NCBI RefSeq assembly: GCF_900142415.1
Contig: NZ_FRAU01000010.1
Location: 1-41,847 of the forward strand
Length of the DNA stretch: 41,847 bases
Direction: 5' to 3'
Origin: Rhodothermus profundi
GTDB lineage: Bacteria > Bacteroidota > Rhodothermia > Rhodothermales > Rhodothermaceae
This document shows positions 26,081-34,566 of this stretch, in pieces (the stretch's first letter is position 1; every line of letters begins with the position of its first letter). The position numbers were made by a program, and so were the translations under genes. The notes under the pieces are model-generated. The model saw nothing but the letters and a program-made list of their open reading frames with translations, had not been told where the DNA came from and ran no database searches.

Positions 26081-26126
26081 TAACAAAAATAAGGGCGCAG
26101 CCCAAGTATAAAAATGTGGCTACGCC
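26081..26126 (-). terminator. Probable terminator of the flagellar operon
   Basis: On the - strand GGCGTAGCC (26126-26118) pairs with GGCTGCGCC (26102-26094) over 9 bp with one U-G, around a 15-base loop, then CTTATTTTTGTTA. It lies 43 nt after fliA and 49 nt before the ppiD start. The long loop makes it less certain than the others. Confidence 0.5.
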
Positions 26127-26168
26127 GGTGTTGTGTAAAACGGTCCCTGTGCAGATTTGTTCGGCCTT

Positions 26169-26930
26169 TCAGGCTACGCGGGAGCGAGCGCGTTGCAGTT
26201 CGGTGCGCAGCGTCAGCAGCGTTTTCCCCAGGATTTGAGAGATGCGGGCTTCGGTAAGGCCCAGTAGTTGGGCGATTTCGCGAAGCGTCAGATTTTCGTA
26301 GTAGTAGAGCGCCAGAATGTTTTGCTCGCGTTCCGGGAGTCGTTGGATCAGTTTGGAGATGTACTCAATGAGAGAGGCCCGGTCGATAGCCTCGAATTGT
26401 TTTTCGGCGTCTTCGTTGGGGATGGTTTCGAGGACGCTCTGGTCGCCATCCTCGCCGATGGTGTCTTGGAGGGAGAGGGCAAAGCGTCGCTGGGCGTCGG
26501 TAAGCAGGGTATGATATTCTTGTAGTGAGATGCCCAGGTAGTCGGCTACGTCCTGGTCGTCGGGTTCTCCGCCGAGCGTCTGGCGGAGCGTGTCGATGGC
26601 CTGTTGCAGTTCGGCAAGTTTACGCCGACGCTCGCGGGGCAGGGCATCGATAGAGCGGAGGTAATCGACCAGCGCGCCTCGGATGCGGCCGTAGGCGTAC
26701 GAAACGAAGGGGGTGCCACGCTGGGGATCATAGCTGTCGAGCGCCTGGAGTAGGCCCATAAGGCCCACATTTTCCAGATCCTCCCGGGTGACCAGCGGAT
26801 GGTCGGGTACGCTCAGGCGTCCGACCAGCGAGCGGACCAGTGGGACGGCCGCTAGCACCACGGCCTCTCGGTTGGCCGGTGAGGGGTCGGCTGCATACTG
26901 CTCGACAAGTCGTTGCAGGTCGTAACCCAT
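26169..26930 (-). CDS. fliA: RNA polymerase sigma factor for flagellar operon (sigma-28)
   Basis: Directs transcription of late flagellar, motor and chemotaxis genes. The 253-residue product has region 2 (about 45-95: LVTREDLENVGLMGL, FVSYAYGRIRGALVDYLR), region 3 with a helix-turn-helix (VADYLGISLQEYHTLL) and region 4 (LPEREQNILALYYYENLT, then TEARISQILGKTL). It lacks region 1.1, as the family does. Position as the last flagellar gene of the operon, 32 nt after a small membrane-protein gene, supports the assignment. No flgM anti-sigma gene is in the window. Confidence 0.95.
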   Translation of the reverse strand: MGYDLQRLVEQYAADPSPANREAVVLAAVPLVRSLVGRLSVPDHPLVTREDLENVGLMGLLQALDSYDPQRGTPFVSYAYGRIRGALVDYLRSIDALPRERRRKLAELQQAIDTLRQTLGGEPDDQDVADYLGISLQEYHTLLTDAQRRFALSLQDTIGEDGDQSVLETIPNEDAEKQFEAIDRASLIEYISKLIQRLPEREQNILALYYYENLTLREIAQLLGLTEARISQILGKTLLTLRTELQRARSRVA

Positions 26931-26962
26931 GGCTCAGCCCCGATCAGAAGGCGGGACAGACT

Positions 26963-27253
26963 TCAGGCCGCAGCCGGTGCGGTCATCTGGGGGGAGTGTT
27001 CGCGCTGGTCGGTGTCCGATTTATGGGCAGTGGTTTCCTGGGGCGGCTCGGAGGCATCGGACTTTTGCCGGGGCGGGGCCAGCGTCAGGATCCATCGGAT
27101 GGCTACATATCCGAGGTGCAGCACAAAGAAAGCGCCCAGTCCCGTTAGCACGGCCGTCAGCAGGGCGCGATCCAGGGGTGCAAATTGCCAGAGTTGGAGG
27201 AAAAGCACAAACACGCTCAGAAGACCGCTAATGTAGGTAAGCAGGCTCTGCAT
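26963..27253 (-). CDS. Small two-helix membrane protein of the flagellar operon, unknown
   Basis: I do not recognise the family. The 96-residue product has two membrane helices (about 4-25 and 29-58, VLTGLGAFFVLHLGYVAIRW) and a hydrophilic, Pro/Glu/His-containing tail (60-96). ATG at 27253 has the context GGCC-ATG. It lies between flhG (73 nt upstream) and fliA (32 nt downstream) on the same strand, so it is co-transcribed and plausibly flagellar. Possible roles, such as assembly or placement factor, are guesses. Confidence 0.7.
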   Translation of the reverse strand: MQSLLTYISGLLSVFVLFLQLWQFAPLDRALLTAVLTGLGAFFVLHLGYVAIRWILTLAPPRQKSDASEPPQETTAHKSDTDQREHSPQMTAPAAA

Positions 27254-27326
27254 GGCCCTTAACGATTGAAGCTCTTCTTTCAGCGACTCCCTGCCCTGTT
27301 AAACAAGATGCATGCCATGATGGGAG

Positions 27327-28100
27327 CTACGAGGCGTGGCAAGAGGCTGGCTGGGCGATAGCGCCACGCACAAGTGCTTCTGCCAGGCGTTGAAAGGCGT
27401 TGCGTACCGGTCCGGGGGTCTGGACGGCCGGTTGCTGTCGATGCACGCTTTGCCGCACCTGTGCGGAAAAAGGTACCCATCCCAGGTACATGGGTTGGTG
27501 GTGTAGAAAATGCTGCGTAAGCTGAGCAAAACGACCCGCTACGCTTCGCGCTTCGGCCTCAGTGTCCGCGAAGTTCACCAGGCAGCCCAGTGGATAGTGC
27601 GGGGCTCGTTGCCAGAGCAGTTTGCAGAGGCGATAGGCGTCGGCGATAGCAGTGGGTTCACCCACAATGATCAGCAGGCCCAGGTGGGCGCGGTCGAGCG
27701 CCCAGCGTACCGGGCCTTCGGTGCCGGCCGGTGCGTCGATGAGCACAAACGTATGCGAGTGTTGCAGCTCTTTGAGCAGCCAGTCGAGCGTTTGATACAG
27801 GGCTTCGTGGTGGCCGTCGGCCTGGCCGGGTTCGGCGACGGCCTGAACAAGCGTAAAGCCTGATCGGGTTGGATGCAGCACTTCGTCCAGTTCGACCCGT
27901 CCCCGTGCCAGGTCGAGTGCGCTGGCGGGCGGCGTTTCGTTCAGCAGAATGCCACAGGCACCCTGGCCAAAGTCGGCGTCAATCAGGGCGACGCGCTCGC
28001 CTAGAACGGCTAATGTTTCGGCCAGGTTGACGGCTGTAATGCTTTTTCCCACGCCGCCTTTGCCGCTGACGATGGCAACAACGGTGGAACGACGTTTCAT
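27327..28100 (-). CDS. flhG: MinD/ParA-type ATPase FlhG (YlxH/FleN)
   Basis: Regulates flagellar number, acting with FlhF at the membrane. The 257-residue product has the deviant Walker A SGKGGVGKS (12-20) with the signature lysine K14, a switch segment with ALIDADFGQGACGILL, and the LIDAPAGTEGPVR loop in place of the usual DTGAG. The C-terminal amphipathic helix seen in MinD may be weak here. It starts 11 nt after flhF, the usual flhF-flhG pairing. Alternative: a MinD or general ParA, unlikely given the neighbours. Confidence 0.92.
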   Translation of the reverse strand: MKRRSTVVAIVSGKGGVGKSITAVNLAETLAVLGERVALIDADFGQGACGILLNETPPASALDLARGRVELDEVLHPTRSGFTLVQAVAEPGQADGHHEALYQTLDWLLKELQHSHTFVLIDAPAGTEGPVRWALDRAHLGLLIIVGEPTAIADAYRLCKLLWQRAPHYPLGCLVNFADTEAEARSVAGRFAQLTQHFLHHQPMYLGWVPFSAQVRQSVHRQQPAVQTPGPVRNAFQRLAEALVRGAIAQPASCHAS

Positions 28101-28111
28101 AGGTCTTTACG

Positions 28112-29368
28112 TCAAAGCCGGAGCAAGTATTCGATAAACGCAGCCGGAGAGAATCCCTCAAGGCTGTCAGGTACGCGAACGCCGCGTGACACGCAGACGA
28201 CTGGACAGGCAAGGGCGACCAGCCAGTCGTAGAGCCGTCCAGGTCGGCGCACCTCATCCAGATGGGTTAGCACCAGGGCGTCGGGTGCTAAGGGCAACCG
28301 CCGAACCCATTGGGGGGGAATGTCTTCCAGGTTGCACGTGGCATTCAGGCAGAACAGCACCTGGAGCGGAAGGACTGCCCCAAGCAACTGGCGCAGGTGC
28401 AGGAGCAACCGGCGGGCAGGAGCTTCCTGAAGGGGAAGCGGAGGCGTATCGATGAGAATCTGATCGAAGCTCTGCACGCGGCGAAGCGCTGCTGTCATCT
28501 CCCGGGGGGTCGCGACCGTTTGCACCGGTAGCTCAAAGCGCCGGTACAGCTCGACCGGGCTCAAGTAGGGTTGGGAATCAGCCTCTTCAGGCAGGAGCAC
28601 AAGCACCGCTGTGGTGCGCCGCCCGAAAAAGCTGGCATGTCGGGCCAGCTTGAGCAGCAGGGTGGTTTTTCCCGCACCCGCCGGACCGATAACAACCTGG
28701 GTGCCCTGCAGGGGGCGCGGGGCGGTGGGGGCTAGCTGCCGGCGCATTTCGCGAGCCAGTGCCCAGCGCAACTGTTCGTCCGGTTGTTCTGGATCAAAAC
28801 CCTGGGCGACCAGGCGGTCGAACAACCGGATAACGGTGGAAGGGCGCAGCCCCTGGCGTAGCAGTTCGCTTGCCAGTGGATGACCCAGCCAGCGGTGGGA
28901 GGCGCCTACCAGCGCGCCGCCTAATTGCTGCTCCAGCCGCGCCAGGCGACGGTGTAGACGTTCAATTTGGTCAGTCAGGTGGGCGGGAATGGTTGGCGGT
29001 GCAGGGGAAGATTTGGCGGGGGCGGTCGGAAAGAGTTGCCCGCGTCGGCTCGCGGAGGTCGGGCCTGTGCGGACAGGAGGTGTGCTGCCGTTGCCCTGCT
29101 CGGTGGTAAGCACCGTCGTATCGGACGCTGCTGTTGCAGAGGAGTGGACTGCGGCATGGGCCGTCTTGCGAGCGAGCTGTTGGGCTCCAGCATAGCCAAA
29201 GGGTAGTCGTTCGGGCTGCTGCGGCTCATCGACCATGATGGTGATGCGTGCCGGCTGGTCGCCTTGCGCTGGCACGGACTCCAGCAGCACGACGTCATCG
29301 CCGAAGCGGCGTCGCGCTTCCAGGAGGGCTGCCTGAATACTGGGAGCGGTAAGCGTGTGTAGTTTCAT
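28112..29368 (-). CDS. flhF: Flagellar SRP-type GTPase FlhF, divergent
   Basis: Family role: targets flagellar assembly to its site. The 418-residue product has a basic N-domain, a long Ala/Ser/Pro/Thr linker (about 68-130), a coiled-coil stretch (~132-150), then an NG domain with GPAGAGKT (228-235). Key GTPase motifs are altered: the DTYR motif expected near 258-268 is absent, DTAGR is DTPPL (307-311), and TKxD is THLDE (368-372). End motif VPDSLEGFSP is typical of FlhF. Length is in the family range. It may bind GTP poorly or hydrolyse it slowly; this is inference. Confidence 0.9.
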   Translation of the reverse strand: MKLHTLTAPSIQAALLEARRRFGDDVVLLESVPAQGDQPARITIMVDEPQQPERLPFGYAGAQQLARKTAHAAVHSSATAASDTTVLTTEQGNGSTPPVRTGPTSASRRGQLFPTAPAKSSPAPPTIPAHLTDQIERLHRRLARLEQQLGGALVGASHRWLGHPLASELLRQGLRPSTVIRLFDRLVAQGFDPEQPDEQLRWALAREMRRQLAPTAPRPLQGTQVVIGPAGAGKTTLLLKLARHASFFGRRTTAVLVLLPEEADSQPYLSPVELYRRFELPVQTVATPREMTAALRRVQSFDQILIDTPPLPLQEAPARRLLLHLRQLLGAVLPLQVLFCLNATCNLEDIPPQWVRRLPLAPDALVLTHLDEVRRPGRLYDWLVALACPVVCVSRGVRVPDSLEGFSPAAFIEYLLRL

Positions 29369-29375
29369 GACACAG

Positions 29376-29390
29376 GTGAGCTAGGCTCAC
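29376..29390 (-). promoter_or_regulatory. Hairpin across flhA stop, before flhF
   Basis: On the - strand GTGAGC and GCTCAC (29390-29385 and 29381-29376) pair over 6 bp around CTA. The stem includes the flhA stop codon and ends 7 nt before the flhF ATG. No purine-rich ribosome-binding site is visible for flhF, so translation may be coupled to flhA. Confidence 0.35.
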
Positions 29391-31477
29391 GGAAGCCGCA
29401 ACTGATCGACAACCTCCACTCGGGCGTCTGGAAGGAGGTCGTTGTAGGAAAGCACGTTCAAGTCCGGTATAGAAGGTGCCAGGAAGTTGTAGAGCACCGG
29501 ACGAAGCACCGGCGAAGTAAGCAGCACCGGTGGATGTCCTTCGCTCAGTAGCCGTTTGGTGAGCCGCTCTGCTTCCTTCAGAAAGCGTTCGCTTTGCTGC
29601 GGCTCCAGTCCCAGCGTGCTGGGATGCAACTCCCCGGCCTCTGCTTGTTGCAGCAAGTGGCGTTCCAATACAGGATCCAGTACAAAGGCATAGATGGCGC
29701 CGTCAGACGACATAAACTGACGGGTGATCGTTGGAGCCAGCGCGTGACGCACGTATTCGGTCAGCACGTCGATGTTTTTGGTGTTCGGGGCGTGGTCGGC
29801 CAGCGCTTCCAGAATAGAGACCAGGTCTCGGATCGGAATACGCTCACGCAGCAGCCGCTTGAGAACCTTCTGAATAGCACCGATGCTGAGCAAATTGGGC
29901 GTAAGCTCCTCGATCAGTGCCGGATGGGTTTCTTTGACTTTGTCCAGCAGTTTTTTGACTTCCTGGCGGTCGAGGAGCTGGTGCGCGTGCTTGCGCAGCA
30001 CTTCGAGCAGGTGGGTCGTGATAACAGCCGGGGCTTCGACCACGGTCAGCCCCATTCGTTCGGCATCGGGCAGGTTGCGCTCGGCAACCCAGAGGGCGGG
30101 TAGGCCAAAGGTGGGGTCTTTGGTGCGCAGGCCTGGCGGGGTCTCTTCCAGTCCTTCGGGTAGCAGCGCCAGGTAGTAGCCGGGAAGCACCTCTCCTTCG
30201 GCGACGGGATTGCCTCGAATCTTGATGACGTACCGGTTAGCGCCCAGGGCCATGTTGTCGCGGATGCGCACGGGCGGAATCACAATGCCCAGTTCCAGCG
30301 CGAGTTGCTGGCGGAGCACCTTGATGCGGTCGAGCAGATCGCCGTGCTGGTTTGGGTCGACCAGCGGGATCAAGCCGTAGCCAATTTCCAACTCCAGCGG
30401 ATCCACCATGAGGAGCTGACTGGGGTCTTCGCTTGGCTGTGGGGAAGGTTCGGAGGGTTCGGGCTGGGCAGGTTTTTCCTGGGCGCGGCGTTCAAACTGA
30501 CGTCGCTGGTAGCCCAGCAGCAGCGTCGTGCCGGCCAGCAGCCAGAACGGGACCAGGGGAAGACCCGGCACCAGCCCCAGCAGCGCCAGAAAGCTGCCAG
30601 TAATCAGGAGCGGATAGGAGCGGCCAAAAAGCTGGCCTTTAAACTCTTCAGCCAGGTTGGCCTCGCCGCTGGCGCGCGAGACGATAATACCGGCAGCCGT
30701 TGAAATGAGCAGAGCGGGAATCTGCGAGACCAGGCCATCGCCGATCGAGAGAAGCACGAAATTCTGGGCGGCTTCGGCGGCCGACATCCCATGTTGAAAC
30801 ACGCCGATAAGAAACCCGCCGATGATGTTAACGGCTGTGATGACCAGACCGGCAATAGCATCCCCGCGCACGAACTTGCTGGCGCCGTCCATAGCGCCGT
30901 AGAAGTCGGCTTCGCGGGCAATTTCTTCGCGTCGCCTGCGTGCTTCATCCTCGTCGATTAGCCCTGCATTCAGGTCGGCGTCGATGGCCATTTGCTTGCC
31001 AGGCAGGGCGTCCAGCGTGAAGCGGGCGGCAACTTCAGCGATGCGGCCCGAGCCCTTGGTAATCACGACAAAGTTGATGATCACCAGCACGATGAAAATG
31101 ATTGCGCCTACCACGTAGTTGCCGGCTACTACGAACTGGCCAAAGGCGCTGATAAGAGCCCCTGCTTTGCCCTCGCTCAGAATCAGTCGGGTAGAGGCTA
31201 CGTTGAGCGAGAGACGAAACAACGTGGTGAGCAGGAGCAGCCCGGGAAAGATGGCAAATTCGAGGGGTCGGGAAGCGTAGAAGGCGGTCAGCAGCACAGC
31301 CAGGCTGATGGTAATGTTGGTGGCCAGCAGCACGTCCAGTAGAAAGGGAGGGAGGGGCACCAGCATAACAAACAGAATGAGCACAATACTGCTGGCCAGC
31401 AGCGCTTCTGTGTTGAAGCGCCGCAGCAGGTTGCCAGGGGCTTTTGACGTAGCGGTTGCCGGGACAGCTTCGGCCAT
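29387..31477 (-). CDS. flhA: Flagellar export gate protein FlhA
   Basis: Inner-membrane component of the flagellar type III export gate; its cytoplasmic nonamer recruits substrate-chaperone complexes. The 696-residue product has about eight membrane helices in residues 25-320, the conserved FHIPEP-family loop (RLSLNVASTRLILSEGKAG; GSGRIAEVAARFTLDALPGK by its ends), a proline/glutamate-rich linker (~335-355) and the large C-terminal domain. Length matches the family (~690). It lies 19 nt after flhB and 18 nt before flhF. Confidence 0.97.
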   Translation of the reverse strand: MAEAVPATATSKAPGNLLRRFNTEALLASSIVLILFVMLVPLPPFLLDVLLATNITISLAVLLTAFYASRPLEFAIFPGLLLLTTLFRLSLNVASTRLILSEGKAGALISAFGQFVVAGNYVVGAIIFIVLVIINFVVITKGSGRIAEVAARFTLDALPGKQMAIDADLNAGLIDEDEARRRREEIAREADFYGAMDGASKFVRGDAIAGLVITAVNIIGGFLIGVFQHGMSAAEAAQNFVLLSIGDGLVSQIPALLISTAAGIIVSRASGEANLAEEFKGQLFGRSYPLLITGSFLALLGLVPGLPLVPFWLLAGTTLLLGYQRRQFERRAQEKPAQPEPSEPSPQPSEDPSQLLMVDPLELEIGYGLIPLVDPNQHGDLLDRIKVLRQQLALELGIVIPPVRIRDNMALGANRYVIKIRGNPVAEGEVLPGYYLALLPEGLEETPPGLRTKDPTFGLPALWVAERNLPDAERMGLTVVEAPAVITTHLLEVLRKHAHQLLDRQEVKKLLDKVKETHPALIEELTPNLLSIGAIQKVLKRLLRERIPIRDLVSILEALADHAPNTKNIDVLTEYVRHALAPTITRQFMSSDGAIYAFVLDPVLERHLLQQAEAGELHPSTLGLEPQQSERFLKEAERLTKRLLSEGHPPVLLTSPVLRPVLYNFLAPSIPDLNVLSYNDLLPDARVEVVDQLRLP

Positions 31478-31496
31478 CGGGGTACTTCAGGCAGTT

Positions 31497-32579
31497 TTAG
31501 CGCGGAGTGGCACCTGGAGGCTGCTGGCCGCGCTGGCGATAAATTTCAGCCAGGATGGTCGCAACGGCCAGGTAGAGCTCTTCCGGGATTTCGTGCTCTT
31601 CGGGTACGTTGTGGTACAGTGCCCTTGCCAGAGGCGGGTCTTCAACGACCGGAATGCCATGCTCTAGCGCAAGCGCTCGAATGCGCAGGGCGCGCTTGCG
31701 GATGCCTTTGGCCATCACGCGGGGGGCAGGAGCTTCAGAGGGATCATAGCGCAGCGCGACCGCATAATGCGTTGGGTTGGTGACCACCACATCGGAGCGC
31801 AGCACGGCATGGTCAAGCCGCCGCCGGCGGAGAAGCTCCCGGGCCTTTTTCAGCCGGCGGCTCTTAACCATGGGATCTCCTTCGGTCTCTCGATGCTCAT
31901 CCTTTACCTCCTGCGCGGTCATCTTCAGATCCTGCCTGTACTTCCATTTTTCATAGGCAAAGTCGGCAATAGACAGCAGCAAGAGGGCGCCGAGCGTATA
32001 GGCTGCTAGCTGAAGCATCCATAGCCCGGTTGTCTGCAGAATGGTTTCGAGCGAGTGGGTATGCAGTTCAAGGATTTCTGACAGGTGCCGATAGATAACC
32101 AGAAAGGCTATGGGACCGACAATAACAATTTTCAGCAGGGCTTTAAGCACGTTGAACAGTCCGCGTGACGAAAACAGGCGGCGCAGGCCGCGCAGCGGAC
32201 TGATGCGTTCGGGTTTGGGAATCAGCGGTTTGAGGGTGGGATGCCATCCGGTCTGCCACACGTTGACGCCGAAGGCGAGCACCAGGAGCAGGGCGAAGAA
32301 GGGAAGCAGCAGACGGCCCGTCACCATGAGCGCTTCCTGCAGAGCGCTGATGATGGAGGCGGCATTCAGGGCGTAGAAAGGAGCGCTCATCAGATGACGG
32401 GCTGTAAACTGACGCATGAGGCCGAAGGCATACGGCAGGCTCAGCGCCAGCGTAAGGAGGGCGCCCAGCAGGAGCAGGACAGCGCTCGTCTCCTGCGAGC
32501 GAAAGACATTTCCTTCTTCCCGCGCCTTCTGAATGCGGCGGGGCGTGGGATCGAACTGCTTCTGATCGCGATCCGGCAT
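31497..32579 (-). CDS. flhB: Flagellar export switch protein FlhB
   Basis: Membrane protein that switches export specificity from rod/hook to filament substrates by self-cleavage. The 360-residue product has four membrane helices and a cytoplasmic domain with the autocleavage motif NPTH at 268-271, so cleavage should occur between N268 and P269. It starts at 32579 after a 104-nt gap from fliR, one of the two largest gaps in the operon; that gap contains an inverted repeat whose second arm includes the start codon. Confidence 0.96.
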   Translation of the reverse strand: MPDRDQKQFDPTPRRIQKAREEGNVFRSQETSAVLLLLGALLTLALSLPYAFGLMRQFTARHLMSAPFYALNAASIISALQEALMVTGRLLLPFFALLLVLAFGVNVWQTGWHPTLKPLIPKPERISPLRGLRRLFSSRGLFNVLKALLKIVIVGPIAFLVIYRHLSEILELHTHSLETILQTTGLWMLQLAAYTLGALLLLSIADFAYEKWKYRQDLKMTAQEVKDEHRETEGDPMVKSRRLKKARELLRRRRLDHAVLRSDVVVTNPTHYAVALRYDPSEAPAPRVMAKGIRKRALRIRALALEHGIPVVEDPPLARALYHNVPEEHEIPEELYLAVATILAEIYRQRGQQPPGATPR

Positions 32580-32628
32580 ACGGCTTTTGCAGAGTGCTGT
32601 TCGTGTTTGCCGAAAAAGCGTGCCGGAT
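32571..32628 (-). promoter_or_regulatory. Inverted repeat spanning the flhB start
   Basis: ATCCGGCA (32571-32578) and TGCCGGAT (32621-32628) are perfect 8-bp complements 42 nt apart. Read on the - strand, the downstream arm comprises TG of the flhB ATG and the next codons, so pairing would hide the start. A 6-bp CGGAAA/TTTCCG hairpin (32669-32683) immediately follows the fliR stop upstream. Confidence 0.35.
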
Positions 32629-32683
32629 AGCTAAATGAGAAGACAGGCAAAGCTCAAAGCGGGGTGAGCGGAAATCCTTTCCG

Positions 32684-33460
32684 TCAGGGAGGTAGGAGCG
32701 CGCCCAGCAGCCGCAGCAACTCATCGTCGATATTGCTGATCAGCGTGGCCATTAGCGGGAAAAAGGCCCGCATGTAGAACAGCGCCAGAGCCAGTCCGAC
32801 AAGCAGCTTGAGCGGCAGGGCAATAGAGAACAGGTCGGCCTGAGGTACAATGCGGGCGAAGATACCGAGGGCCACGTCAATGAGTAAGATAGTAACCATG
32901 AAGGGGGCTGCCAGCCGAAGAGCGAGGATTAAGAAATCCCAGACCCATTGCACCAGGAGGGGGTGGCTGGCAGCTAAATGGGCGCCTGCAAGCGGAACAA
33001 CGCGGAACGACTCGACCAGGGCGCGAAGCACTACGTGATGGCCGTCGAGCAACACAAAAACCATCAGCGCGGCCAGCGAGAGGAGGCGCCCCATTGGATT
33101 GGTAGCCTGTCCTTCCAGGGGATTGAAAACCTGGGCCATATGAAGGCCAACCTGGAAACCGATGAGGTCGCCGGCCATTTCGACAGCCCAGAAAACCATA
33201 TGGGCTGCAAATCCCAGCAGAAGACCGGTCAGCGCTTCCAGTGCAACGGCCACGATGAATCCAAGGGCATGTTCTGCATGGGGAGGCAGCGGTCCGGGTA
33301 CCAGTCCCGAAAGACTGTAGGCCAGGAGTACGGCCAGCAGCACGCGCACGCGTACTGGAATGGAAAGCTGGCCGAAGAACGGGGCTGCCAGCAGCACCCC
33401 ACTGATCCGCACAAACACCAGCAACACGCGCAGCAGGTACTCCGGATTCAGCAGGGGCAT
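32684..33460 (-). CDS. fliR: Flagellar export gate protein FliR
   Basis: Membrane subunit of the export gate, with FliP and FliQ in a helical pore. The 258-residue product from ATG 33460 (MPLLNPEYLLRVLLVF) has six hydrophobic segments and the conserved NPMGRLLSLAALMVF and VDVALGIFARIVPQ stretches. A longer in-frame start at 33508 would add 16 residues overlapping fliQ and is not supported. It lies 4 nt after fliQ, so translation is coupled. Confidence 0.94.
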   Translation of the reverse strand: MPLLNPEYLLRVLLVFVRISGVLLAAPFFGQLSIPVRVRVLLAVLLAYSLSGLVPGPLPPHAEHALGFIVAVALEALTGLLLGFAAHMVFWAVEMAGDLIGFQVGLHMAQVFNPLEGQATNPMGRLLSLAALMVFVLLDGHHVVLRALVESFRVVPLAGAHLAASHPLLVQWVWDFLILALRLAAPFMVTILLIDVALGIFARIVPQADLFSIALPLKLLVGLALALFYMRAFFPLMATLISNIDDELLRLLGALLPP

Positions 33461-33464
33461 ACCC

Positions 33465-33734
33465 TCAGTGCGATACGTTCGGGATGAACTGCAACACCTG
33501 CACGGCAAAGTCGGTCAGCATCTGAAGCATCCATGGAGCCAGTAGCAGCAGCACGAGTCCTACAGCCAGAATTTTGGGAATATAGCTGAGCGTCATTTCT
33601 TGCACCGACGTAATGGCCTGCAGCAGGCTGACGATCAGGCCCACAATCAGGGCGATGCCTAGGAGGGGGCCTACCAGCAGGAGGGCAGTCTTGAGGGCTT
33701 CCTGGATCCAGTAGAGGGCAACTTCGCTGGTCAT
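33465..33734 (-). CDS. fliQ: Flagellar export gate protein FliQ
   Basis: Small gate subunit with two membrane helices. The 89-residue product from ATG 33734 (MTSEVALYWIQEALKTALLL) has the family core QAITSVQEMTLSYIPKIL and is full length. An in-frame start at 33812 would add 26 residues overlapping fliP and is rejected. It lies 13 nt after fliP and 4 nt before fliR. Confidence 0.95.
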   Translation of the reverse strand: MTSEVALYWIQEALKTALLLVGPLLGIALIVGLIVSLLQAITSVQEMTLSYIPKILAVGLVLLLLAPWMLQMLTDFAVQVLQFIPNVSH

Positions 33735-33747
33735 AGGCTCAGAGGGT

Positions 33748-34566
33748 TCAGGTTCCGAGATAACCGCGAACGACCGATTCGACAACGAGATACCAGCCGT
33801 CGGCCAGCACAAACAGGAGCAGCTTGAGGGGGAGCGAGATCATGACAGGCGGCAGCATCATCATTCCCATGCTCATTAGCACGCTGGCAACGATCAAGTC
33901 GACCAGCAGGAAGGGCAAAAAGATCATGAAGCCAATCTGGAAAGCAATGCGCAGTTCACTGATGACAAAGGCCGGGACCAGAATGTAGAAGGGGACGTCT
34001 TCGGGCCGATCAAAGACTTCGACGCGCGCCAGGTCCATGAACAGCATTAAGTCCTTTTCGCGCGTCTGACGGAGCATAAAAGTGCGCAGCGGTGCGGCAG
34101 CGCGTTCCAATGCTACTTGCTGGGTGATTTCGCCGTCCAGATAAGGGCGCAATGCTTCGTCATGAATCTGATCAAAGACGGGGTACATGATGAACAGCGT
34201 TAAAAAGAGGGCCAGTCCGATCAGTACCTGTGTGGGGGGAGACTGCTGGAGTCCGAGTGCGGTGCGCAGAATGCTAAAAATGACGACCAGTCGGGTGAAG
34301 CTGGTGGTCAGGATAATAATGGCGGGAGCCAGCGACAGAATGGTAAGCAGCAGCAGAAGCTGCAGGGGAAGCGCAAAGTCTTCGTTTTCGCCCAGTTGGA
34401 TGCGGGGCAGGGGACCCAGCAGGGTATTCCCGCCTGAGTTGGAGGAAGCCGGGGGGGTGGTCTGCTGGGTTGGGGTTTGCTGAGCGCGTGCAGCGTCAGC
34501 AGCCGGACCCATCCCCAGCAACGTGATACACAGCACCAGGCCCCAGAACGACAGCTTACGACGCAT
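33748..34566 (-). CDS. fliP: Flagellar export gate protein FliP
   Basis: Core gate protein with a cleaved signal peptide. The 272-residue product from ATG 34566 (MRRKLSFWGLVLCITLLG) has a signal peptide (~1-28, ending AARA), a Gln/Thr/Ser-rich linker, then the family's four helices with FTRLVVIFSILRTALGLQ and PVMISLPLKLLLFVLADGW. An upstream start at 34647 is unlikely as it would bury the signal peptide. Its start overlaps the end of fliO by 11 nt. Confidence 0.95.
   Translation of the reverse strand: MRRKLSFWGLVLCITLLGMGPAADAARAQQTPTQQTTPPASSNSGGNTLLGPLPRIQLGENEDFALPLQLLLLLTILSLAPAIIILTTSFTRLVVIFSILRTALGLQQSPPTQVLIGLALFLTLFIMYPVFDQIHDEALRPYLDGEITQQVALERAAAPLRTFMLRQTREKDLMLFMDLARVEVFDRPEDVPFYILVPAFVISELRIAFQIGFMIFLPFLLVDLIVASVLMSMGMMMLPPVMISLPLKLLLFVLADGWYLVVESVVRGYLGT

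Noticed and set aside
25346-26083. 245-residue + strand open frame, and 24218-24787 (189 residues)
   Set aside because: Both lie antisense within the ppiD-like gene, whose parvulin domain is clear. GC-rich codon structure produces long shadows.
26103-26112. TATACTTG on the - strand as a Bacteroidota-type TAnnTTTG promoter for ppiD
   Set aside because: One mismatch, no TTTG at -33, and it lies in the loop of a probable terminator. Not enough to call.
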